In this document: piece after piece, positions 1 to 5,790 of the stretch
Layout of the letters: the number at the start of each line of letters is the position of its first letter
Numbering within the stretch: position 1 is the first letter of the stretch
Origin: Actinomycetota bacterium
GTDB lineage: Bacteria; Actinomycetota; Actinomycetes; Nanopelagicales; Nanopelagicaceae
Reading direction: 5' to 3'
DNA length: 7,512 nt
Assembly (NCBI GenBank): GCA_027731885.1
Contig: JAQCAO010000063.1
Location: 1-7,512, forward strand
Position numbers and translations under genes: made by a program
Notes under the pieces: generated by a model
Told to the model about the DNA's origin: nothing
The model's database searches: none
Seen by the model: only the letters and a program-made list of their open reading frames with translations

Positions 1-1457
1 AAACCTGTGCCGCGATTTTCAGTTAAGAACTCGGTACGGAAACCAATCAAGCCACGAGATGGAACCCGGTAATCCAGGCGGATCCAACCAGTGCCATGGT
101 TAACCATTTGTTCCATACGACCCTTACGTAGCGCCATCAATTGGGTAAGTACGCCGAGATATTCTTCTGGAGCATCAATTGTTAAACGCTCCATTGGTTC
201 GTGAACTTTGCCATCGATTTTCTTGATAACAACTTGTGGCTTTCCGACCGTTAACTCAAAGCCTTCGCGCTTCATGATTTCAACGAGAACAGCGAGCTGA
301 AGTTCACCGCGACCTTGTACTTCCCAAGTATCTGGACGTTCTGTATTTAAGACGCGAAGTGAGACGTTACCGACCAGCTCGGCATCAAGGCGACCCTTTA
401 CTTGGCGCGCAGTTAACTTAGTGCCGCTCTTGCCAGCAAGTGGTGATGTATTAATACCGATAGTCATTGATATAGATGGCTCATCAACAATAATCAAAGG
501 AAGAACGTGTGGATTTTCAGTATCTGCCAAGGTTTCGCCGAGAGTAATCGTTTCAATTCCAGCAACGGCGATGATGTCGCCCGGATGCGCCTCAAGTGCC
601 GGAACTCGTTCTAGCGCTTCAGTAATTAAAAGTTCACTAACCTTGACTCGCTCTGTTGTTCCATCGGTCTTAATCCAAGTTACTTGCTGACCTTTTCTGA
701 TTACACCTTCACGTACACGACATAGCGCTAGGCGACCAAGGAATGGCGAAGAGTCAAGGTTTGTAACGTGTGCTTGCAATGGTGCACCTTCGTGATAAAC
801 AGGTGCGGGAATCGCAGAGAAGATAGTGTCAAAGAGAACATCAAGATTTTCTTCTACCGGCATTCCACCATCTGCCGGGCGGGTAAGAGATGCGCGACCG
901 GCTTTAGCTGATGCATAAATAACTGGGAAATCAATTTGATCTTCATTGGCATCAAGATCTAAGAAGAGTTCGTATGCTTCATCGACAACTTCTGCAATAC
1001 GTGAATCCGGGCGATCAACTTTGTTAATTACCAAAATAACTGGCAAATTCTTCTGTAGCGCTTTACGCAGAACGAAACGAGTCTGAGGCAGCGGGCCTTC
1101 AGATGCATCGACTAGCAAGATCACGCCATCGACCATTTCTAATCCGCGTTCTACTTCTCCACCAAAATCTGCGTGGCCTGGTGTATCAATGATATTTACA
1201 ATCGTATTTCCACGCTTTACTGCTGTGTTCTTAGCAAGAATTGTGATGCCCTTTTCGCGTTCTAGATCCATTGAATCCATCATGCGATCTTGGCCTTCGC
1301 CCTGAACCTTGTGCGCGGCGAAAGCTCCAGATTGCCACAACATGGCATCGACCAATGTGGTCTTGCCATGGTCTACGTGAGCGATGATTGCGACGTTACG
1401 CAGATCTTCGCGCTTCTTAATTGGGAGGTCTTTTAGATGGGCTTGTTGCTTTGACAA
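1..1457 (-). CDS. typA: Ribosome-associated translational GTPase TypA/BipA, C-terminus cut off by window edge
   Basis: TypA is an EF-G-like GTPase that binds the 70S ribosome in the cytoplasm and supports 50S assembly and translation under stress or cold. About 485 codons are present, reading off the left edge. The family is usually about 610-640 residues, so roughly the last 130 are missing. The order is a G domain with G1 AHVDHGKT, G2 around GITILAKNT, G3 DTPGHADFGGEVER, G4 NKVD and G5 ASAKAG; then a beta-barrel domain (HVTNLDSSPFLGRLALCRV); then EF-G-like domains with GRGELQLAVLVE and, at the edge, VPSRGLIGFRTEFLTENRGTG. I chose the TTG at 1457 (LSKQQAHLKDL) because the family starts shortly before RNVAIIAHVDHGK. 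A GAAAG lies about 8 bases upstream as a weak ribosome binding site. An in-frame GTG at 1550 would add 31 residues and has a -10-like TAAGAT 7 bases before it. The gene is divergent from the aminotransferase. Identity is certain; the start is not. Confidence 0.96.
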   Translation of the reverse strand, partial: MSKQQAHLKDLPIKKREDLRNVAIIAHVDHGKTTLVDAMLWQSGAFAAHKVQGEGQDRMMDSMDLEREKGITILAKNTAVKRGNTIVNIIDTPGHADFGGEVERGLEMVDGVILLVDASEGPLPQTRFVLRKALQKNLPVILVINKVDRPDSRIAEVVDEAYELFLDLDANEDQIDFPVIYASAKAGRASLTRPADGGMPVEENLDVLFDTIFSAIPAPVYHEGAPLQAHVTNLDSSPFLGRLALCRVREGVIRKGQQVTWIKTDGTTERVKVSELLITEALERVPALEAHPGDIIAVAGIETITLGETLADTENPHVLPLIIVDEPSISMTIGINTSPLAGKSGTKLTARQVKGRLDAELVGNVSLRVLNTERPDTWEVQGRGELQLAVLVEIMKREGFELTVGKPQVVIKKIDGKVHEPMERLTIDAPEEYLGVLTQLMALRKGRMEQMVNHGTGWIRLDYRVPSRGLIGFRTEFLTENRGTG

Positions 1458-1557
1458 GAGAACTACTTTCGTAAGGAAACCAAGCGGCCCTTTCGGCCAT
1501 CTAGCTTCTAATGGACTATCCAAAGAAATAGCGGCCCAAAAGCGCCGCACAGGGCAT

Positions 1558-1563
1558 ATCTTA
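1558..1563 (-). promoter_or_regulatory. Candidate -10 element upstream of typA
   Basis: On the minus strand the hexamer is TAAGAT, a good match to TAnnnT. It lies 7 bases before an in-frame GTG at 1550. The likely transcript start falls at or near that GTG. This gives either a leaderless TypA with a 31-residue N-terminal extension or a leader of about 93 bases before the TTG at 1457. No convincing -35 box is visible, so this is a motif match only. Confidence 0.35.
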
Positions 1564-1652
1564 CTAAAGCCCTCGGATATGGACTAATCACCCGCTCACG
1601 AAGTAAGTATTAATAGGTGATTTTCTCCATAGTTTTATTTTCGGGCTCGGTT

Positions 1653-1658
1653 TAAGAT
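1653..1658 (+). promoter_or_regulatory. Candidate -10 element of the aminotransferase gene
   Basis: TAAGAT within GTTTAAGAT matches the TAnnnT -10 pattern on the plus strand. The predicted transcript start would be near 1665, giving a leader of about 45 bases that includes the ribosome binding site. The best upstream hexamer at normal spacing is TAGTTT (1630-1635), a poor -35. The same hexamer TAAGAT occurs on the opposite strand in front of typA. Confidence 0.35.
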
Positions 1659-1697
1659 GGCGCTTATCAAGGATTTGGTCCTTAGAAAAATTGAGTG

Positions 1698-1706
1698 AAA
1701 AGGTAG
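1698..1706 (+). promoter_or_regulatory. Ribosome binding site supporting the GTG start of the aminotransferase
   Basis: AAAAGGTAG precedes the GTG at 1711, with AAAGG complementary to the 16S 3' end at a spacing of about 6-7 bases. It supports the non-ATG start. It also contrasts with the other complete genes here, most of which have no recognisable Shine-Dalgarno sequence. Confidence 0.6.
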
Positions 1707-1710
1707 AAAA

Positions 1711-3063
1711 GTGACTGAAGCAATTAACGATCCCACCAAGAGCGCGGCAATATCAGCAGAAGATCACGAATTTGTCTTTCACTCATGGTCTGCGCAAGGC
1801 GCAATAAAGCCACTACCTATTTCGGGTAGCGCCGGTTCGCGCTTCTGGGATTACCAAGGCAATACCTATCTAGATTTTTCATCACAACTAGTCTTTACCA
1901 ATATCGGACATCAACATCCCAAGGTTGTAAAAGCGATTCAGGAGCAAGCAGCAATCCTTACAACAATTGCTCCACAACATGCCAGTGAAGTGCGCAACCA
2001 AGCCGCACACGCAATCGTGGATTTAGCTGGTGGAGATTTTGCAAAAGTATTTTTCACTGCAGCAGGTGCCGATGCAGTTGAAAATGCGATTCGTATGGCG
2101 CGTATTCATACTCGTAAACATAAAGTGCTCTCAACTTACCGTTCTTATCACGGCAATACTGGCGCTGCAATAAATGCAACTGGCGATCCGCGCCGTTTTC
2201 CAAATGAATTTGCCTTTGGCCACGTTCACTTCTGGGGCCCTTATCTCTATCGCACTGCATTCTGGGCGAAAGATGAAGCGGAAGAATGTGCTCGTGCGTT
2301 AGAACATCTTGAGCAGACAATTATCTTTGAAGGCCCAAATACAATTGCGGCAATTTTAATTGAATCCATCCCCGGAACCGCCGGAGTTTTAGTTCCGCCA
2401 AAGGGATATCTCGAAGGTGTTCGTGCACTTTGCGATAAGTACAAGATCTTATGGATCGCTGATGAAGTTATGGCCGGCTTTGGTCGCACAGGTAAATGGT
2501 TTGCCTTCCAGCATGCCGCTGCCATGCCCGATTTAATTACCTTTGCTAAGGGCGTTACCTCTGGCTATATCCCTCTTGGTGGCGTAGTTATTAGCGGAGA
2601 AATCGCAAAGACCTTTGATGAGCAAGTATTTCCTGGCGGACTTACTTATATGGGACACCCACTTGCTACAGCAACGGCAGTTGCAACTATCCAAGTAATG
2701 AAGGATGAAAAGATGGTAGAAAACGCCGCTGTTATTGGCGAAAAGATTTTGGGGCCTGGACTTCACGAGTTAGCTAAGAAACATAAGCTAATCGGTGATA
2801 TCCGCGGAGTTGGTGTTTTCTGGGGCGTTGATCTTGTTACTGATCGTGCAACCCGTGCTCCGCTGGCACCTTATGGCGGATCAAGTCCGGCGATGAATGA
2901 ATTAGTCGCCGCCTGTCGCAAAAATGGGCTGATGCCATTTAATAACTTCAACCGCATTCACTTATGTCCACCTTGCAACATAAGTGAGGCAGATGCCAAG
3001 TTAGGGCTTGAGATTATTGATAAATCACTCGGTGAAGTTGCTCAGCACTACACCGGTGCCTAG
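1711..3063 (+). CDS. Class-III PLP-dependent aminotransferase, substrate uncertain (taurine/omega-amino acid type)
   Basis: This is a 450-residue fold-type I transaminase of the class-III (omega-amino acid, GABA, ornithine) family, cytoplasmic and PLP-dependent. The N-terminus HEFVFHSWSAQ and the block FSSQLVFTNIGHQHPKVV resemble actinobacterial proteins usually labelled aspartate aminotransferase family or taurine-2-oxoglutarate transaminase. PLP-site features in order: A118-G-A-D121 for the phosphate, Y146-H-G148 stacking on the ring, D251 in IADEVMAGFGRTG contacting the pyridine nitrogen, and the Schiff-base lysine K280 in FAKGVTSGYIPLGG. The C-terminal NRIHLCPP carries the arginine expected to bind substrate carboxylate. 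Length is typical and no catalytic residue is missing. It starts with GTG behind a visible ribosome binding site. It stands alone, divergent from typA and convergent with ychF, so neighbours do not reveal the substrate. The fold is certain; the amino donor (taurine, beta-alanine, GABA, a diamine) cannot be told from the sequence. Confidence 0.92.
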   Translation: MTEAINDPTKSAAISAEDHEFVFHSWSAQGAIKPLPISGSAGSRFWDYQGNTYLDFSSQLVFTNIGHQHPKVVKAIQEQAAILTTIAPQHASEVRNQAAHAIVDLAGGDFAKVFFTAAGADAVENAIRMARIHTRKHKVLSTYRSYHGNTGAAINATGDPRRFPNEFAFGHVHFWGPYLYRTAFWAKDEAEECARALEHLEQTIIFEGPNTIAAILIESIPGTAGVLVPPKGYLEGVRALCDKYKILWIADEVMAGFGRTGKWFAFQHAAAMPDLITFAKGVTSGYIPLGGVVISGEIAKTFDEQVFPGGLTYMGHPLATATAVATIQVMKDEKMVENAAVIGEKILGPGLHELAKKHKLIGDIRGVGVFWGVDLVTDRATRAPLAPYGGSSPAMNELVAACRKNGLMPFNNFNRIHLCPPCNISEADAKLGLEIIDKSLGEVAQHYTGA

Positions 3064-3099
3064 GTTTTTCTGCTAAAACAAAATTAGACGTTAAACCTA
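3061..3099. terminator. Possible bidirectional termination region between aminotransferase and ychF
   Basis: Only 20 bases separate the two convergent stop codons. A perfect 7-base inverted repeat, TAGGTTT (3061-3067) and AAACCTA (3093-3099), spans the gap and includes the aminotransferase TAG; the ychF stop lies in its loop. A smaller pair, GTTTT (3064-3068) and AAAAC (3075-3079), is nested at one end. The stems are AT-rich and the T-tracts poor, so this would be a weak terminator if it works at all. Confidence 0.25.
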
Positions 3100-4157
3100 A
3101 ACTCCACTACATCGCCATCGGCCATTACGTACTCTTTACCTTCCATACGTACTTTGCCTTTAGCTTTCGCTTCAGCCATTGATCCACATTCGATCAGATC
3201 GTTAAAGCTAACAATTTCCGCTTTAATAAATCCTTTTTGGAAATCAGTGTGAATCACACCAGCCGCCATCGGCGCTGTATCGCCTTTATGAATAGTCCAA
3301 GCGCGCGCTTCTTTAGGTCCGGCAGTTAAGTACGTTTGCAGACCCAGAACGCTAAAACCTACCCGCGCCAAAGTCGCTAGGCCGGGCTCTTGCAAACCAA
3401 TTGATTGCAATAGCTCAAGCGCATCTGCATCGCTTAATTCAGCGAGTTCCGCCTCAGTTTTCGCATCTAAGAAGATCGCTTCAGCGGGTGCGACTAGCGC
3501 CGCCAATTTTTTGCGAAGTTCTCCATCATTTAACTCAGCGGCATCGACGTTAAAGACATATAGAAATGGCTTGGCAGTTAACAAGTGAAGGTCGCGCAAA
3601 AGATCTAGATCTAAACCAGATGAGGAAAGTGGCTTACCGCTCTGCAAATGCGCTTCCGCCTTCTTTACCGCTTCCACGATTGGCGCACTCTCTTTATTGA
3701 CGCGCGCCTCTTTCTCTAGCCGGGGCAGCGCCTTTTCGATGGTTTGTAAGTCAGCGAGCGCAAGTTCGGTATTAATCGTTTCCATATCGCTGCCAGGATC
3801 GATGCGTCCGTCTACGTGCACCACATCGCCATCAGTAAATACGCGGATTACTTGGCAGATCGCATCGGTCTCGCGGATATTTGCTAAGAATTTATTGCCA
3901 AGACCGGCGCCTTCTGATGCGCCCTTAACAATGCCGGCGATATCTACGAAAGAGAGCGCTGCGGGAAGAAGTTTCTCGGAGCTGAAGATTTGCGCGAGTT
4001 TGGCCAATCGCTCATCTGGAACTCCGACTACGCCAACATTTGGTTCAATCGTTGCGAAGGGGTAGTTAGCGGCGAGGACGTTATTTTTGGTGAGAGCGTT
4101 AAAAAGGGTCGACTTTCCGACGTTTGGCAGACCAACGATTCCAATTGAAAGGCTCAT
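3084..4157 (-). CDS. ychF: Redox-regulated ribosome-associated P-loop ATPase YchF (OLA1 family)
   Basis: YchF is an Obg-family P-loop protein that prefers ATP over GTP, binds ribosomes and is linked to stress responses and translation initiation. The 357 residues match the family length. Visible parts: G1 GLPNVGKST (residues 9-17), the NYPFATIEPNVGVV switch I block (31-44), G3 DIAGIVKGASEGAGLGNKF (72-90), the signature ETINTELALADLQTIEK, a helical coiled-coil insert, and a C-terminal TGS domain from about residue 274 ending in DGDVVEFRFNV. The G4 position usually reads NxxE in this family; here it is N203-V-D-A206, which lacks the glutamate. The ATG at 4157 gives the conserved MSLSIGIVGLPNVGKS start. 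No Shine-Dalgarno sequence precedes it (CTACTCCTC), and a -10-like TAGGCT lies 9 bases upstream, so the message may be leaderless. It is divergent from rmuC and convergent with the aminotransferase. Confidence 0.97.
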   Translation of the reverse strand: MSLSIGIVGLPNVGKSTLFNALTKNNVLAANYPFATIEPNVGVVGVPDERLAKLAQIFSSEKLLPAALSFVDIAGIVKGASEGAGLGNKFLANIRETDAICQVIRVFTDGDVVHVDGRIDPGSDMETINTELALADLQTIEKALPRLEKEARVNKESAPIVEAVKKAEAHLQSGKPLSSSGLDLDLLRDLHLLTAKPFLYVFNVDAAELNDGELRKKLAALVAPAEAIFLDAKTEAELAELSDADALELLQSIGLQEPGLATLARVGFSVLGLQTYLTAGPKEARAWTIHKGDTAPMAAGVIHTDFQKGFIKAEIVSFNDLIECGSMAEAKAKGKVRMEGKEYVMADGDVVEFRFNV

Positions 4158-4166
4158 GAGGAGTAG

Positions 4167-4172
4167 AGCCTA
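4167..4172 (-). promoter_or_regulatory. Candidate -10 element of ychF
   Basis: TAGGCT on the minus strand, 9 bases before the ychF ATG and with no Shine-Dalgarno between them. This is close to the spacing of a leaderless actinobacterial promoter. The same hexamer lies 6 bases before the xseA ATG in this window. A -35 box is not evident. Confidence 0.42.
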
Positions 4173-4196
4173 CGCGTGATTGTCAGCCCTTCCTGC

Positions 4197-4202
4197 CACG
4201 AT
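4197..4202 (+). promoter_or_regulatory. Weak candidate -10 element of rmuC
   Basis: CACGAT ends 6 bases before the rmuC ATG at 4209, the spacing seen for xseA. It has the A at position 2 and T at position 6 of a -10, but C instead of T at position 1. TTGTCA at 4180-4185 is -35-like but only 11 bases away, too close to pair with it. No Shine-Dalgarno sequence precedes the ATG. Offered mainly because the gene must be transcribed from within this 51-base gap or from inside ychF. Confidence 0.22.
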
Positions 4203-4208
4203 AGGGCC

Positions 4209-5378
4209 ATGTCAAGCACAGTAGTGGCCATTCTTACACTCGCGATCGGGCTCTTGCTCGGGGGCGTCCTCGGATATTTAATCGCAGGTCGCCGTTCTTC
4301 CACTGATGGCGCATCGGCGGCGGAGTTTGTCTCAGTTCGCGCCGAACGTGACTTGTATAAATCAGAACGCGATAGCGCATTGGCTGGTTCAAAACTTGCA
4401 ACTGAAGTTGAAGCGATGAAGAGTGCAATGGAGAAATTGCAGAAAGAAGCCGCCGACGCTGATCGCAGACGCATCGAAGCGGAATCAGATATCCGCACTC
4501 AAGTACGTGCAATGTCCACCCATAACGAATCACTCGTTGCACAAACTAAGGCGATCGCCGGTGCGCTCTCTAATTCGCAGACCCGTGGAAAATTTGGCGA
4601 AGCCCAACTAGAACTGATGCTGCAAGGCGCTGGTTTGCGTAAAGATATTGAATACACCGCACAGCGTTCGACTACCGATGCAGATTCATCAGGTATTCCT
4701 GATATCACCGTGCACATGCCAGGTGGTACAAAGTTATTTATCGACTCAAAATTTCCCTTTGATCGCTTTATAGAGGCTCACGAGGTCGAAGATCTAGCCG
4801 AACGCGAACGCTTATTTATTGAACATAAGAAAGATCTCGCCAGCCACGTCGCCACTTTAGCTAAACGTGGTTATCACGAATCTCAAGATTCTCCTGACTT
4901 TGTCATCCTCTTTGTGCCCTTTGAATCTTTACTCACCGAAGCGCTCCGCGTCGATCCCATCTTTCTCGAAAACGCCTTCAAATTAAATGTAACTATCGCG
5001 ACCCCAACATCAATGATGGCGCTACTGCGCACTATCGGCAATGTTTATTCGCGTAATGCGGTCTCACATAACGCCGAAAATATCGCAAAATCTGCAGCGT
5101 TATTTATGAAGGATTTAACTCTGCTCCACACTCGTATCGTCAAAGTTGGCACCGCAATCAACTCGCTCTCTAAGGCCTACGGTGAGTTAATTCCTACCGC
5201 GCAGACCACAGTGAAGAAGGCTGCTAAAGATATTTTGAGTTTTGGAGTCTCTGGCGATAAGGCTAAACTGGCAATTGCTTACCCTGATGCGCCAGCTGAA
5301 GTCCGTGAGTTGAAAAATAGCGAGATGATCGTTGATGAAGATTTTATTGATGCTGAAGAAGTTAAGGATGAAGAATGA
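4209..5378 (+). CDS. rmuC: RmuC-family DNA recombination protein, membrane-anchored
   Basis: RmuC proteins limit recombination at inverted repeats and have a PD-(D/E)xK nuclease-like core; their exact reaction is not established. From the ATG at 4209 the protein has 389 residues. One N-terminal transmembrane helix (about residues 5-26, VVAILTLAIGLLLGGVLGYL) is followed by basic AGRR. A long charged coiled coil runs to about residue 110. The RmuC domain opens with G127-KFGEAQLELML and carries P164-D and D179-SK181-FPFDRF, consistent with the nuclease-fold motif, then DFVILFVPFESLLTEAL and TPTSMMALLRTIGNVY. The C-terminus is an acidic tail ending KDEE. A GTG at 4176 would add 11 residues (MIVSPSCHDRA) in front of the helix. 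I prefer 4209 because the family normally begins directly with the anchor, although GAGGAG at 4158-4163 sits upstream of the alternative. It overlaps the next gene by four bases, so the two are probably co-translated. Confidence 0.93.
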   Translation: MSSTVVAILTLAIGLLLGGVLGYLIAGRRSSTDGASAAEFVSVRAERDLYKSERDSALAGSKLATEVEAMKSAMEKLQKEAADADRRRIEAESDIRTQVRAMSTHNESLVAQTKAIAGALSNSQTRGKFGEAQLELMLQGAGLRKDIEYTAQRSTTDADSSGIPDITVHMPGGTKLFIDSKFPFDRFIEAHEVEDLAERERLFIEHKKDLASHVATLAKRGYHESQDSPDFVILFVPFESLLTEALRVDPIFLENAFKLNVTIATPTSMMALLRTIGNVYSRNAVSHNAENIAKSAALFMKDLTLLHTRIVKVGTAINSLSKAYGELIPTAQTTVKKAAKDILSFGVSGDKAKLAIAYPDAPAEVRELKNSEMIVDEDFIDAEEVKDEE

Positions 5379-5788
5379 GCACTTCTACACAAAGTAAGCG
5401 AAAGATAAGTGGCCCTGGGCTTAAGAAAGAGGGCGTAGTCGTTCTCCAATCTCTCTTTATCGCCTTCTTCGCCGGAATCGAACTTCTCTTCCGTAGCGGC
5501 GCTGGAATTATTAGCGGCTTTATAGTCTGCCTTGTCTCATATGGTGCAATCCGCTTTGGACGTAAAGGCACCACTTATGTCGCAGTCGTGACGCCACCGC
5601 TGGCATTTGCCGCAACCGTTCTTATCTATCTAATTTTTACCGTTGGAATAAACCCATCACGTCTTGGCCTCGACTTTATCGCTTCTTTAGCCAGTATCGC
5701 TCCATACCTTTTGGTCAGTGCGCTATATGGATGGTTTATCTTCTTTAATGAGAAAGCTAAAGCGCGTAAAGCTAAGCCACGCAGTTAG
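5375..5788 (+). CDS. Small four-helix membrane protein, DUF6542-like
   Basis: A 137-residue membrane protein of unknown function. A short basic, polar N-terminus (residues 1-20) is followed by four hydrophobic stretches at about 21-39, 42-59, 67-90 and 100-124, and a lysine/arginine-rich C-terminal tail (KAKARKAKPR). The block FGRKGTTYVAVVTPPLAFAATVLIY, with P74-P75 at the start of helix 3, resembles the DUF6542 family often found beside ispH and ychF in actinobacteria; I recall this and have not tested it. Its ATG overlaps the rmuC stop as ATGA, a strong sign of translational coupling. Its TAG directly abuts the ispH stop on the other strand. Positive charges at both ends predict cytoplasmic termini. 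Coding status is well supported; the family name is tentative and the role unknown. Confidence 0.82.
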   Translation: MSTSTQSKRKISGPGLKKEGVVVLQSLFIAFFAGIELLFRSGAGIISGFIVCLVSYGAIRFGRKGTTYVAVVTPPLAFAATVLIYLIFTVGINPSRLGLDFIASLASIAPYLLVSALYGWFIFFNEKAKARKAKPRS

Positions 5789-5790
5789 CT
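5770..5790. terminator. Weak hairpin at the abutting stop codons of the membrane protein and ispH
   Basis: AGCTAA (5770-5775) and TTAGCT (5785-5790) form a perfect 6-base inverted repeat with a 9-base loop. The right arm contains the plus-strand TAG (5786-5788) and touches the minus-strand stop (5791-5789). Short T runs follow on both strands (TTT at 5793-5795 on plus; TTT directly after the arm on minus). As no intergenic DNA exists, this is the only visible candidate for ending either transcript. The stem is short and AT-rich. Confidence 0.28.

Larger units (their letters stand above)
1458..1710. other. Divergent intergenic region between typA and the aminotransferase
   Basis: This is the longest non-coding stretch of the window. 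The typA frame stays open upstream to a GTG at 1550, but that part (RRFWAAISLDSPLEARWPKGPLG) does not look like a conserved TypA N-terminus, so I treat it as probable leader. Contents seen: TAAGAT on the minus strand at 1563-1558 and TAAGAT on the plus strand at 1653-1658, both candidate -10 elements; an 8-base direct repeat ATGGACTA at 1511-1518 and 1579-1586; interleaved inverted repeats at 1551-1581; and the aminotransferase ribosome binding site near 1698-1706. I see no tRNA, no strong terminator and no recognised riboswitch. Confidence 0.6.

Noticed and set aside
421..690. Open frame of 89 codons on the plus strand
   Set aside because: Lies wholly opposite conserved typA domains; serine-, valine- and isoleucine-rich composition is what an antisense frame of such a gene gives.
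1484..1500. GGCC-CTTTC-GGCC mini-hairpin upstream of typA
   Set aside because: A four-base self-complementary stem with no T-tract; too short to support a terminator or attenuator call.
1384..1587. Open frame of 67 codons on the plus strand opposite the typA start
   Set aside because: It is mostly antisense to the well-conserved typA N-terminus, has no ribosome binding site and shows no recognisable protein features.
4176..4208. Longer rmuC starting at the GTG 4176
   Set aside because: It puts a cysteine- and histidine-containing polar stretch before the membrane anchor, unlike the family. Kept as an alternative because GAGGAG lies 12 bases upstream.
4154..4542. Minus-strand open frames opposite the start of rmuC
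   Set aside because: They overlap the rmuC anchor and coiled coil, where codon bias explains long antisense frames; no start signal and no family resemblance.
5754..5775. Direct repeat AAAGCTAA near the end of the membrane-protein gene
   Set aside because: It encodes the Lys/Arg/Ala-rich tail (KAKARKAK) and is explained by that low-complexity sequence.
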